Counted from the stretch's first letter, positions 15,494 to 23,558 are shown. The stretch is 24,415 nt of DNA from UBA1756 sp045627805 (GCA_045627805.1 JAZQOJ010000149.1:1-24415), one strand, 5' to 3'. Notes: a model not told the origin generated them from the letters alone. A program made the numbers and translations.

Positions 15494-17707
15494 ATGTCAA
15501 AATTCAGACGTAAACTTATTGTCTTTGGAGTTGCATTCGCATTTGTGATGTGCCTTGTCGGTATGATTGTACTTGCCTTCTTCCAGAAGGACAAGTATAT
15601 GGGTTCCAAAGACTTGTATGAGTATTACACGTCGCGCGAGTTTGACACACTGCCAGCCGAGGCGCGGAAAAACTGCGTGGTGGAGGACGAGATCCATCCG
15701 ATGCGCGGAGTCATTTACGATGACCAAGAACGCCCGCTCGTTACGGATGTGCGAGTCTATCCCATCGGCATCGACGGGAAACGTTTCGCTGCAAACAAAT
15801 GGCTTAAGTCGGACAGCCCTTACCTTGACACGCTGATTGCGGACTGCGCGCGCCGTTTTTATGAGATTTTTCAGGACCGCTACCCTAACCGCGATGTCGC
15901 ATACTACAAGAAAAGGTTCGCCAGGGCGATGAAGGACCACAAGTGGGTGATGATTTTCAGCGAGGACGAGGTTCTGAAAGACGGCAAGATGGTGTTTGAA
16001 AAAGATTTGGACGCCATCCGTGAACTCCCCGTCTTTAGCGGAACGATTGAAGACGAAGACAAAGCCCGCTATGGCATCATCACGGAGGGGAAGGTGCGTT
16101 TCCAGTCTATCTTGGACTTGGGAACCCGCCAGCTGACGGCTCGTCTGCGCCCCTACGGTGATATGGCCGGACGCGTGTTGGGAAGTCCTGAGGCGAAAAA
16201 CGGCATTGATGGCTGTGCCTTGTTCACTGACATTCTGGCTGGAGAGTCGGGAATGCGCAAGAGATTGTACATTAACGGCATATCTGTTCCCCTTCAGATT
16301 GACAATCCTCCGATGGAGGGCGGCAATCTTTACACGACCCTCAACATTGACATTCAGAAAATCGTGCATACCGAGCTGATGGCGAAGTCGCTGGAACTCA
16401 GGCCCGACTGGGCGTGCGCCATTGTGATGGAAACGGCGACTGGAGACATCAAGGCCATTTCCAATTTTATGCTTGACACCACCAATGGTGAGGTCTCCTA
16501 CCGAGAGGTTCGCAATTTCGCAATGGTGGCGGATGCGGCTGAACCCGGTTCCACTTTCAAGCTTGCCACGCTGCTGGCTTACTTGGAACAGACCAATTGC
16601 GACACGACCCGCCGTTATTCAATTAACACACACACGTTTACCGCTCGCGGCCACAAATACACCCGCAAGGACTCTCACGGTGGCGGCGAGGTTACCAACG
16701 TCTCCATCAAGGAAATTATGCAGCGGTCGTCGAATGTGGGCGTCGCAATGATGGCTCGCGACGCATTCCCGCGCTACGCCGACTATGTTCGCCGTCTTGA
16801 CTCGCTCTATATCACGGTGGGCTATTCCGCGCAGATCGGAAAGCTGAAGCCGCTGGCGGGGTTCCGTCCCGAAACCAAGATTTTCGAGGAGCAGTATCCT
16901 ACCTATTTCGGCGCCGCCTTCAATATGCAGCCGATGCAGACTCTGGTATATTATAACGCTGTCGCAAACGGAGGTCGGATGGTGCAGCCGCGTTTCGTCC
17001 GTTATGCGACTTGCGGAAAGAAAACGATTGAGTATCCGGTCGAGGTGATCCGCGAGCAGATCGCAAGCCCCAAGACGATTCATATCGCCCAATCCTATTT
17101 GAAAGCGGTCGCTATGGAGCGCCCCGGAACCGCGTTCCCGACCCGGCAGCGGCTGGCTCCGCAGATGGAATTCGCTGGCAAAACCGGCACCCGCGACATC
17201 TATCACAAGGGCGCTTACGACAAGAATCGCAACGCGGTATCTTTCTGCGGCTATTTCCCCGCCGATCATCCTCGCTACACTTGTATCGTTTATTTGTATA
17301 ATGTGGTGGGCGGCAGCGGCCTCGCGGTTGAGGTGTTTACCAAAATCGCCAAACGTATTTTGTTTGAGCCCAAGCAGTTGGATCAAAGTCAGAAACAGCT
17401 TGCTGTGTGCCGTCCCGTACGCGCCAACGACCTGAAACGCGTTCTCAGCGATTGGAAACTGTCATATCGCAAACCCAACCAGGGAACGTACTGGCGCTCT
17501 TCCAGCAGCAATCACGCCGTACTGGAACCGTATGAGGTTTCACAAAGTTCGAAAATCCCCAACGTCGTCGGGCTTTCCGCGTCCGATGCCGTTTTCGAAC
17601 TGCGCAGGCACGGCCTTCAGGCCCGAATATCGGGTTGCGGAATCGTGAGGAGCCAGTCCTACGACCCGAATGCGAAAATCGTATTATTGACACTCTCCCC
17701 CGGCTGA
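15494..17707 (+). CDS. ftsI: Penicillin-binding protein FtsI (division transpeptidase) with PASTA domain
   Basis: The 737-residue class B PBP has one membrane anchor (about 8-30), a pedestal region beginning HPMRGVIYDDQERPLV, and a transpeptidase domain. Its three active-site motifs are STFK at S353, SSN at 412-414 and KTGT at 563-566. A C-terminal PASTA domain (about 685-737, KIPNVVGLSASDAVFELR) is normal for Bacteroidetes FtsI. The enzyme cross-links septal peptidoglycan in the periplasm together with FtsW. About 160 residues between the pedestal start and the first dimer-like block (KDGKMVFEKDLDAIREL) are charged and variable, as usual. The stop is TGA followed at once by TAA. An 83-nt gap separates it from murE. 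Confidence 0.95.
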   Translation: MSKFRRKLIVFGVAFAFVMCLVGMIVLAFFQKDKYMGSKDLYEYYTSREFDTLPAEARKNCVVEDEIHPMRGVIYDDQERPLVTDVRVYPIGIDGKRFAANKWLKSDSPYLDTLIADCARRFYEIFQDRYPNRDVAYYKKRFARAMKDHKWVMIFSEDEVLKDGKMVFEKDLDAIRELPVFSGTIEDEDKARYGIITEGKVRFQSILDLGTRQLTARLRPYGDMAGRVLGSPEAKNGIDGCALFTDILAGESGMRKRLYINGISVPLQIDNPPMEGGNLYTTLNIDIQKIVHTELMAKSLELRPDWACAIVMETATGDIKAISNFMLDTTNGEVSYREVRNFAMVADAAEPGSTFKLATLLAYLEQTNCDTTRRYSINTHTFTARGHKYTRKDSHGGGEVTNVSIKEIMQRSSNVGVAMMARDAFPRYADYVRRLDSLYITVGYSAQIGKLKPLAGFRPETKIFEEQYPTYFGAAFNMQPMQTLVYYNAVANGGRMVQPRFVRYATCGKKTIEYPVEVIREQIASPKTIHIAQSYLKAVAMERPGTAFPTRQRLAPQMEFAGKTGTRDIYHKGAYDKNRNAVSFCGYFPADHPRYTCIVYLYNVVGGSGLAVEVFTKIAKRILFEPKQLDQSQKQLAVCRPVRANDLKRVLSDWKLSYRKPNQGTYWRSSSSNHAVLEPYEVSQSSKIPNVVGLSASDAVFELRRHGLQARISGCGIVRSQSYDPNAKIVLLTLSPG

Positions 17708-17790
17708 TAAAGCTGACCCTTTTGTTGTTCAAACCTTATCCATCCCTTCCCTAACCATTACCCTTCTTATTAAAAACCTTTAACTGATAC
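17708..17790 (+). other. G-free pyrimidine-rich leader before murE
   Basis: The 83-nt gap contains a 58-nt stretch (17728-17785) with no G on the coding strand, made of C/T blocks followed by an A/T-rich part. No Shine-Dalgarno site, hairpin or TAnnTTTG box is seen. Such a leader would be unstructured and could help the GTG-initiated murE recruit ribosomes (inference). Confidence 0.4.
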
Positions 17791-19263
17791 GTGAAAAACA
17801 TATCTTATTTGCTTGAATGTTTAGACCCGCTTGAGGTCGTCGGCTGCGCTAACCAGCAAGTCGGTTGTATCGCTTTTGATTCTCGGAAAATTCAAGATTT
17901 TGAGAATCAGAATGTTACTTCACTTTATGTGGCCCAGCGCGGCACACAGACCGATGGCCATCTCTACATTCCGCAAGCCATTGCAGCTGGCGCGGGCGTC
18001 GTGGTGTGCGAGGAATTACCTGCCTCCACTGCGCCCCAGGTCTGCTATGTCCGCGTGGCGGATTCCGCCGTGGCATTAGGCCAACTCGCCAATGCCTATT
18101 ACGACTTCCCGAGCAAGCAGCTCCGACTGGTTGGCATTACGGGTACCAATGGAAAAACCACCACCGTCACCTTGCTGCACCGCCTTTTTATGGAACTCGG
18201 CTTCAAGACGGGACTCCTCTCCACCATAGTTAACAAAATTGCTGACGAGGAGGTGCCGGCAACCCATACCACTCCTGATGCTTTGGAACTTAACGCCCTG
18301 CTGCGCCGTATGGTAGATGCTGGCTGCCAGTATTGCTTTATGGAGGTGAGTTCTCACGCCATTTGTCAGCATCGTATTGAGGGACTGCATTTTGCTGGTG
18401 GAATTTTTAGCAACATCACACACGATCACCTTGATTTCCATAAGACTTTTGCCAATTATATTCAGGCGAAAAAGGCATTTTTTGACGCATTGCCAGCCAC
18501 ATCGTTCGCCCTGACCAATTTGGATGATAAGAATGGTATGGTGATGGTGCAGAACACAAAAGCCAAGGTTTATCGTTATTCTCTTCAGTCGGCTGCCGAT
18601 TTCAAAGCCAAAATCATTGAGAACGGCTTCGAGGGGCTCCAAATGAACATCAACGGACGAGAGGTGTTCTTCCGCTTGTCGGGCCGTTTCAACGCTTACA
18701 ATTTGCTCGCCATTTACTCGACTGCGGTTCTCTTGGATCAGCCGGTAGATGAAGTTCTGGTGAAAATGAGTGCGCTGGGTGCGGCAGAAGGACGCTTCCA
18801 CGTGATTCGCAATCACGAGGGCGGCGTGGCTATCATCGACTATGCCCACACGCCCGATGCTTTGCAGAATGTATTGTCCACCATACGAGACATCACTTCC
18901 GCCAGTGAGGAGGTCCTGACCGTGGTGGGCTGTGGTGGAAATCGCGATGCCCTCAAGCGCCCCGAAATGGCCGCCATCGCCTGCCAGTACAGTTCCCGCG
19001 TCATCCTTACTTCCGACAATCCGCGTTTTGAGGAACCTTCTGAAATCCTTCGCCAGATGGAAGCGGGCGTTCCCGCCGACGCGCGCGCGAAAGTCGTCAC
19101 TATTGAAAACCGTCGCGAGGCCATCAAGGCGGCCTGTATGATGCTCCGCGAACACGGAGTGATCCTCATTGCGGGTAAAGGTCACGAAAAGTATCAGGAT
19201 GTACAGGGTGTTAAACATCATTTTGATGATAGTGAGGAAGTTACGATTAATTGGAATCTTTAA
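17791..19263 (+). CDS. murE: UDP-MurNAc-L-Ala-D-Glu:meso-diaminopimelate ligase MurE
   Basis: MurE adds the third amino acid to the peptidoglycan stem peptide in the cytoplasm, using ATP. The 490-residue length is normal. The nucleotide-binding loop GITGTNGKTTT is at 115-125. The substrate motif DNPRFEEP begins at D409; DNPR marks enzymes that use meso-diaminopimelate rather than lysine. The N-terminal FDSRKIQDF is the UDP-binding start of the family, and the conserved YIQAKKAFF supplies the usual carbamylated lysine region. A GTG start is chosen because the open frame has no early ATG and residue 1 fits the family start. The gene follows ftsI after 83 nt and precedes mraY by 18 nt. Confidence 0.96.
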   Translation: MKNISYLLECLDPLEVVGCANQQVGCIAFDSRKIQDFENQNVTSLYVAQRGTQTDGHLYIPQAIAAGAGVVVCEELPASTAPQVCYVRVADSAVALGQLANAYYDFPSKQLRLVGITGTNGKTTTVTLLHRLFMELGFKTGLLSTIVNKIADEEVPATHTTPDALELNALLRRMVDAGCQYCFMEVSSHAICQHRIEGLHFAGGIFSNITHDHLDFHKTFANYIQAKKAFFDALPATSFALTNLDDKNGMVMVQNTKAKVYRYSLQSAADFKAKIIENGFEGLQMNINGREVFFRLSGRFNAYNLLAIYSTAVLLDQPVDEVLVKMSALGAAEGRFHVIRNHEGGVAIIDYAHTPDALQNVLSTIRDITSASEEVLTVVGCGGNRDALKRPEMAAIACQYSSRVILTSDNPRFEEPSEILRQMEAGVPADARAKVVTIENRREAIKAACMMLREHGVILIAGKGHEKYQDVQGVKHHFDDSEEVTINWNL

Positions 19264-19281
19264 TAATTAATAATTGAAGAA

Positions 19282-20532
19282 ATGTTATACTATTTGTTTG
19301 ATTGGTTAGAAACATTGAATTTCCCTGGCGCGAATCTGTTCCATTACATCTCTTTCCGCGCCTCCCTGGCCATCGTGCTCTCTTTGGTCATTTCAATGAT
19401 TTTTGGCAAAAGTTTTATCAAACTGCTTCGCAAAAAACAGATTGGCGAGACTGTTCGCGACCTGGGCTTGGCAGGCCAGTCTGAAAAGGCGGGTACTCCG
19501 ACGATGGGCGGCATCATCATCATCGCTGCTGTGCTGATTCCTGTGCTTTTGCTCAACAAGCTTGACAATATTTATATTATCTTAATGATTTTCACCACTT
19601 TGTGGCTCGGAGCGCTCGGCTTTATTGATGATTACATTAAGGTTTTCAAGAAAGACAAGAAGGGTCTTCCTGGGAAAGCGAAGTTGGCCGGGCAGATTGT
19701 GCTGGGACTTTTTGTCGGCATCGTAATGTATTTTCATCCCGACACGGTCATCAAGGAAGATGTCCGCGTTCATACCGAAAATGTTGCTACCGAGCAACTT
19801 GTGAAGATAAACGACGAGAATTCAAGCATTGTGAATGCCACTCCGTCGGTCCACTCCACCAAGACTACCATCCCGTTCGCCAAAAACAATGAGTTCGATT
19901 ATGCGTGGTTTACGAAGTGGCTGGGCGACGAGAATGGCTCTTGGTCGTTCCTGATTTATATTGCGATTGTGGTCTTCATTATTGCCGCCGTTTCCAATGG
20001 CGCCAATCTGACGGATGGGCTTGACGGGCTGGCAGCAGGCACTTCGGCAACCATTGCCATCGGCATTGCCGTGCTCGCTTACGTGTCAGGCAATGCCATA
20101 TTCGCTGATTACCTGAATATTATGTACATACCTAACATCAGCGAATTGGCCATTTTCATTGCGGCTTTGCTGGGTGCGTGTATCGGCTTCTATTGGTGGA
20201 ACTGCTATCCTGCGCAGATTTTTATGGGCGATACCGGCAGTCTGACACTTGGCGGCATCATCGCTGTGAGCTGTATTATCATCCGCAAGGAACTTCTCAT
20301 CCCGTTGTTGTGTGGCGTGTTCCTCATTCAAAGTCTTTCCGTCATCATTCAGGTGACCTATTTCAAATATACCAAGAAACGCTACGGTGAAGGCCGTCGC
20401 ATCTTCCTGATGTCGCCCTTGCATCATCATTATCAGAAAAAGGGAATGCACGAGTCGAAAATCGTGCAGCGCTTCATCGTAGTAAGCATTTTGTTAGTTG
20501 TTTTAACCGTGGTAACATTAAAAATCAGATAG
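19282..20532 (+). CDS. mraY: Phospho-MurNAc-pentapeptide transferase MraY
   Basis: MraY transfers phospho-MurNAc-pentapeptide from UDP to undecaprenyl phosphate, making lipid I at the inner membrane. The 416-residue, about 10-helix protein shows every family signature: GTPTMGGIIII, FIDDYIKVFKKDKKGLPGKAK, NLTDGLDGLAAG, FMGDTGSLTLGG and SPLHHHYQKKG. It has the long loop before helix 5-6 (about residues 155-215, containing STKTTIPFAKNNEFDYAW) that is usual for Bacteroidetes MraY. It ends 2 nt before the MurD-like gene, so the two are tightly coupled. Confidence 0.97.
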   Translation: MLYYLFDWLETLNFPGANLFHYISFRASLAIVLSLVISMIFGKSFIKLLRKKQIGETVRDLGLAGQSEKAGTPTMGGIIIIAAVLIPVLLLNKLDNIYIILMIFTTLWLGALGFIDDYIKVFKKDKKGLPGKAKLAGQIVLGLFVGIVMYFHPDTVIKEDVRVHTENVATEQLVKINDENSSIVNATPSVHSTKTTIPFAKNNEFDYAWFTKWLGDENGSWSFLIYIAIVVFIIAAVSNGANLTDGLDGLAAGTSATIAIGIAVLAYVSGNAIFADYLNIMYIPNISELAIFIAALLGACIGFYWWNCYPAQIFMGDTGSLTLGGIIAVSCIIIRKELLIPLLCGVFLIQSLSVIIQVTYFKYTKKRYGEGRRIFLMSPLHHHYQKKGMHESKIVQRFIVVSILLVVLTVVTLKIR

Positions 20533-20534
20533 TT

Positions 20535-21095
20535 ATGTCAAAATCAAGAGTTAGTGTCAAAGGAGAATATGGGATGGGTTATTCCTACGGGAACACGGGC
20601 GTGCGTGATTTCCAGAGTTTGCTGGACATTCGTTCCGCGCAGATGTCCTCTCGCGAAGTACAGGCCCCCGAACATCGGTTGGAAACCGTCAAGACTGTGC
20701 GCACGATTGATTTCGTGAACGACTCCGCTTCCATTAATCAAAATGGAATTTATATGGCTTTGTCGAATGCAACAAAGTCGAAATCAATCACTTGGATTAC
20801 TTCTTTCGACGATTGGAACGCCATCGGTGCGGAATTGCTGCAGATGATTGTGGAGAAAGTGAATATGATTGTTTATCTGGGCAAGTGTAGTGATGATACG
20901 AAGTCGTTCCTGAACATTCTCGGTGTCCGCACAGAGGTGTGTGCCGATATGGAAACGGCAGTGAGAGTCGCATTCTACGGCAGCAGTTCCAACCAGCAGG
21001 TCCTATTATGTCCCGGAGTGCCGGCAGGAGAAGAGTTCGATGGAAGTTACGCCGTTCGCGGTAAAGAATTTAAGAACGCTGTTGCTCAACTTTAA
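20535..21095 (+). CDS. MurD-like protein reduced to the C-terminal Mur ligase domain; probable non-catalytic
   Basis: This 186-residue ORF sits exactly where murD belongs, between mraY and ftsW (2-nt gaps on both sides), but MurD normally has about 440-450 residues. From EHRLETV (46-52) to the end it aligns by eye with MurD domain 3: IDFVNDSASIN for the canonical xxFINDSKATN, VEKVNMIVYLGK for VKAIVxLGK, VLLCPGVPAGEEF for VLLSPACASFDxF, and YAVRGKEFKNAVAQL for the RGxxFxxAV ending. The UDP-binding domain 1 and the ATP-binding domain 2 (GTNGK[T/S] loop) are absent. The lysine of DSKATN is alanine (A65), the GGxDKG segment reads TSFDDWN (89-95), and the SPACAS loop is lost. The first 45 residues are not recognisable, apart from a faint echo of the MurD N-terminal glycine loop. 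Without domains 1 and 2 it cannot be a normal ligase. An intact frame and tight packing argue for a retained structural or regulatory role, though a young remnant is possible. Confidence 0.8.
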   Translation: MSKSRVSVKGEYGMGYSYGNTGVRDFQSLLDIRSAQMSSREVQAPEHRLETVKTVRTIDFVNDSASINQNGIYMALSNATKSKSITWITSFDDWNAIGAELLQMIVEKVNMIVYLGKCSDDTKSFLNILGVRTEVCADMETAVRVAFYGSSSNQQVLLCPGVPAGEEFDGSYAVRGKEFKNAVAQL

Positions 21096-21097
21096 TT

Positions 21098-22258
21098 ATG
21101 GTATTCAAGCTCCCTTCAAAACTTAAGTTCTACCACGTGATTTATGTCGTGGTGATGGTGCTCACGTTGTTCTCCGTGTACAATGCGTACAGCTTGACGG
21201 GGCACATTTTGAAACCTTTGATCTCAGTCGTGATAGGTTGGGGAGTGATGCTGCTTTTCAGCAAGGTGAATTACAAGAAGTTAAACAAACATATGTGGAT
21301 GCCATTATTGTTGGGATTCGCATTGCTTCTTATGACAATTTTCTTTGGCACTGGCGGCGGTGGACGAAGTCTTTGGGGAATCCAGACGTTCTATATCATT
21401 ACGTTTCTATTCGTATTCTGGCTGTCATCCTTTGTCGCGAAGTGCATCAAGAGTGGAAAACAGTCGAATTCGCAGCTCATCTATACGATTTTGTTTGTTT
21501 TTGTGCTGTTCATCGGGCTTGTCGCGCTGCGAAACGTTTCCACGGCTATCATCCTGTTTCTTGCCGGCTTCTCCATTTTGATTGTCGCCGGTGTGGAGTT
21601 CAAGTATTTGGGCGGGCTCGTCGCTTTCTTGTGCGTCTGCGCGCTCCTCTATGCTAATTTGGGGAGTTTGCGCCATTCATCCAATCCCTCTTCAACTGAT
21701 ACTCAATTGGTTGAGGACGATGGACAAAGCAAAAACCGAAGCGGTACGATGCACAATCGTATCACTTATTTCTTTACGGGAGAAAGCGATGTGCAGGGTT
21801 ACGGCTTCCAAATGACGATGTCGAAGACGGCCGTGGCTCGTTCATTCGTTCATCCTGCGGGTCCCGGAAAGGGAATCCTGAAGGAGAAGATGCCCGAGTG
21901 CGAGAACGATTTTGTGTTTGCAATGATTTGCGAAGAACTTTCCGTGTTTACCGGATTTGTTATCGCCTTCCTTTATATGGTTTTGTTTAATCAGTGTATG
22001 CTCATCTCTCGCAAGGCGAAAGGCGACTTCATCCGTCTGCTCAGCGTTGGCATCGGCGTGCTGATTGCCGGGCAGGCGTATATCCATATCGGAGTGAATG
22101 TGGGCGTGGTCATTCCTACGGGGCAAACGCTTCCGTTCATTAGCAAGGGTGTCACCAATATGTGGGTCACTTGCGCGGCAATGGGCATCCTGCTCAATAT
22201 GGCTAAGAAAGTGGACGAATCGGCTGATGACGATGACGCTGAGCTGGATTTTGATTAA
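21098..22258 (+). CDS. ftsW: FtsW-like SEDS glycosyltransferase, divergent
   Basis: SEDS proteins polymerise lipid II into septal glycan strands with FtsI. The 386-residue, roughly ten-helix protein follows the MurD-like gene by 2 nt. Family features kept include LRNVSTAIILF, AGPGKG followed by the conserved acidic motif in ECENDFVFAMICEEL (Asp before FVFA, the likely catalytic Asp), and VIPTGQTLPFISKGVTN near the end. Features altered: the canonical QPSE.AK helix start is replaced by IQTFYIITFLF, GPGNS is GPGKG, and GGTS is GVTN. The C-terminus is a run of Asp/Glu. Position and overall pattern support FtsW. RodA is less likely given the dcw context. Confidence 0.88.
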   Translation: MVFKLPSKLKFYHVIYVVVMVLTLFSVYNAYSLTGHILKPLISVVIGWGVMLLFSKVNYKKLNKHMWMPLLLGFALLLMTIFFGTGGGGRSLWGIQTFYIITFLFVFWLSSFVAKCIKSGKQSNSQLIYTILFVFVLFIGLVALRNVSTAIILFLAGFSILIVAGVEFKYLGGLVAFLCVCALLYANLGSLRHSSNPSSTDTQLVEDDGQSKNRSGTMHNRITYFFTGESDVQGYGFQMTMSKTAVARSFVHPAGPGKGILKEKMPECENDFVFAMICEELSVFTGFVIAFLYMVLFNQCMLISRKAKGDFIRLLSVGIGVLIAGQAYIHIGVNVGVVIPTGQTLPFISKGVTNMWVTCAAMGILLNMAKKVDESADDDDAELDFD

Positions 22259-22269
22259 TCTTCTATGTT

Positions 22270-22620
22270 ATGTGGCTGAAAAAAAACAATGTTGAAAAAT
22301 CACAGGAGGAAGTGCCTGTAAGGACAAGAAGGGGGCACCGGCTTTTCATCTACATTCTGGCTTTCCTGATTTCGCTCGTGTACATTTATGTGTTTTCAGA
22401 TACGAATTACCAGCGTCATTCGGCTTTGAGGCAGAAAATCAAACAGGTGGAAACCGAGAATGCGAAGCTGCAGGGCTACCTTGAAAATGCGCACACCCCG
22501 GAAGAGATTCGGAAAAGCCCTGCTCTGATGGAGCAGCACGTGCGCGAGCAATTGAATATGAAACGAGCCGACGAGGACGTCTTTATCATTGAAACTGCCA
22601 ATGAAGATCAAAATAATTAA
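22270..22620 (+). CDS. DivIC/FtsB-like septum formation protein
   Basis: The 116-residue protein has a basic N-terminus, one membrane helix (about 25-44, LFIYILAFLISLVYIYVF) and an outer coiled coil rich in heptad-like residues (LRQKIKQVETENAKLQGYL). A short acidic tail follows, with the EQLNMKRADEDVFII ending typical of septum formation initiator proteins (MxxxxEDVFII resembles the MxxPGExVYxI ending of FtsB/DivIC). Such proteins pair with FtsL to activate FtsW-FtsI. It begins 11 nt after ftsW, which fits, and its last 20 nt overlap aroQ. Confidence 0.82.
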   Translation: MWLKKNNVEKSQEEVPVRTRRGHRLFIYILAFLISLVYIYVFSDTNYQRHSALRQKIKQVETENAKLQGYLENAHTPEEIRKSPALMEQHVREQLNMKRADEDVFIIETANEDQNN

Positions 22621-23017
22621 TGGAGTGAACCTGGGTATGCTGGGTACCCGCGAAGTGAATATCTACGGACATACTGATTTTCCAAGCTATTTTTCGGAAT
22701 TGGAAAAACGGTTTCCCCAGTGTGAATTATCTTATTGTCAGTCAGACCGCTTGGAAGACTTGGTGGATGCTATTCTGCACGCTTCCGACTGCGAGGGCAT
22801 CATCCTGAATCCAGGCGCTTTCACCCACACTTCCGTCGTCCTGGCTGATGCGGTGAGGTCTGTTCCCATTCCGGTGGTGGAGGTTCATATTTCAAATCTG
22901 TTTTCTCGTGAACAATATAGGCGAAATAATTGTTTGTCAGGATGTTGCTGCGGCTTTATTTCGGGTTTCGGCTTGAAGGGATATGAACTCGCCGTGATTT
23001 CTTTACTGAAAAATTAA
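22601..23017 (+). CDS. aroQ: 3-dehydroquinate dehydratase, type II
   Basis: AroQ removes water from 3-dehydroquinate in the shikimate pathway (cytoplasm, dodecamer). With the start at 22601 the protein has 138 residues and opens with the family start MKIKIINGVNLGMLG; the in-frame ATG at 22589 would add four residues the family lacks. Motifs: TREVNIYG with the catalytic Tyr, SYCQSDRLEDLVD (usually QSNxEGxLID), NPGAFTHTSVVLADA, and EVHISN with the catalytic His. The NGPN motif is NGVN, and the normally SVxSxxxxG region carries a CLSGCCC cluster. Key catalytic residues are present, so it is probably active. It overlaps the DivIC-like gene by 20 nt. Confidence 0.92.
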   Translation: MKIKIINGVNLGMLGTREVNIYGHTDFPSYFSELEKRFPQCELSYCQSDRLEDLVDAILHASDCEGIILNPGAFTHTSVVLADAVRSVPIPVVEVHISNLFSREQYRRNNCLSGCCCGFISGFGLKGYELAVISLLKN

Positions 23018-23030
23018 ACTTTGTAAAATA

Positions 23031-23054
23031 AAAACGGTCTTATCGTCGTTTTTT
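23031..23054 (+). terminator. Weak hairpin plus T-run after aroQ
   Basis: AAAACG (23031-23036) and CGTTTT (23047-23052) can pair around a 10-nt loop and run into TTTTTT, 14 nt after the aroQ stop. The stem is only 6 bp and mostly A:T, so termination may be inefficient. Confidence 0.3.
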
Positions 23055-23085
23055 CTCGCTGGACAAAAATTAAAAATATCATATT

Positions 23086-23541
23086 ATGAAAAAGCTTGTT
23101 TGTTTATCTATTATCGCTTTGTTTTTCGCATCCTTCAGCTTGAATGCGCAAGAAGTTGCAAAGAAGTCAAAAAAGGAAAAGGTCCCTGAAATCACTTTCG
23201 TGTCGATGGAGTATGATTATGGCAACATTTACAAAGGTGATAATGGCGTGTGCGAATTTGTGTTCAAAAACACGGGCAAGGCACCTTTGCAGATTACCAA
23301 CTGCCGTGCATCTTGTGGCTGTACGGTTCCTTCTTGGCCGAAAGAGCCCATCGCTCCTGGAAAGAAGTCAATTATCAAGGTTAAATATGACACTAACCGC
23401 CTCGGCAATATCAACAAATCCATTACGGTTAGTTCCAATGCCGTGAACAATAGCGTGGTTCTGCATATTAAGGGACATATTGCTGAAAAACCGGCAGAAT
23501 CGGTTCCCGCACAGGATGCGCCAATGATGAAAGCCCAATAA
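23086..23541 (+). CDS. DUF1573 secreted protein, copy 1
   Basis: The 151-residue protein has a signal peptide (residues 1-21, cleavage near LNA/Q) and one DUF1573 immunoglobulin-like domain: EYDYGNIYKGD, FVFKNTGKAPLQI, then CRASCGCTVPSWPKEPIAPG and VKYDTNRLGNINKSITVSSNA. This fold resembles ASH/MSP-type beta sandwiches. In Bacteroidetes these proteins are common and often multiplied, but their role is unknown. The three conserved cysteines (RASCGCT region) are typical. It is followed after 31 nt by a paralogue, so a tandem duplication is likely. Export to the periplasm or outer membrane is expected. Confidence 0.88.
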   Translation: MKKLVCLSIIALFFASFSLNAQEVAKKSKKEKVPEITFVSMEYDYGNIYKGDNGVCEFVFKNTGKAPLQITNCRASCGCTVPSWPKEPIAPGKKSIIKVKYDTNRLGNINKSITVSSNAVNNSVVLHIKGHIAEKPAESVPAQDAPMMKAQ

Positions 23542-23558
23542 TCTTTAACTGTAATTAT

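Noticed and set aside
20535..21095. Frameshifted full-length murD
   Set aside because: Only 2 nt separate the mraY stop from this start, and the neighbouring ORFs in other frames do not carry Mur ligase domains 1 or 2. The missing part is physically absent, not out of frame.
22589..22600. Upstream ATG for aroQ
   Set aside because: It would add four residues before the family start MKIKIING; the second ATG at 22601 gives the normal AroQ start.
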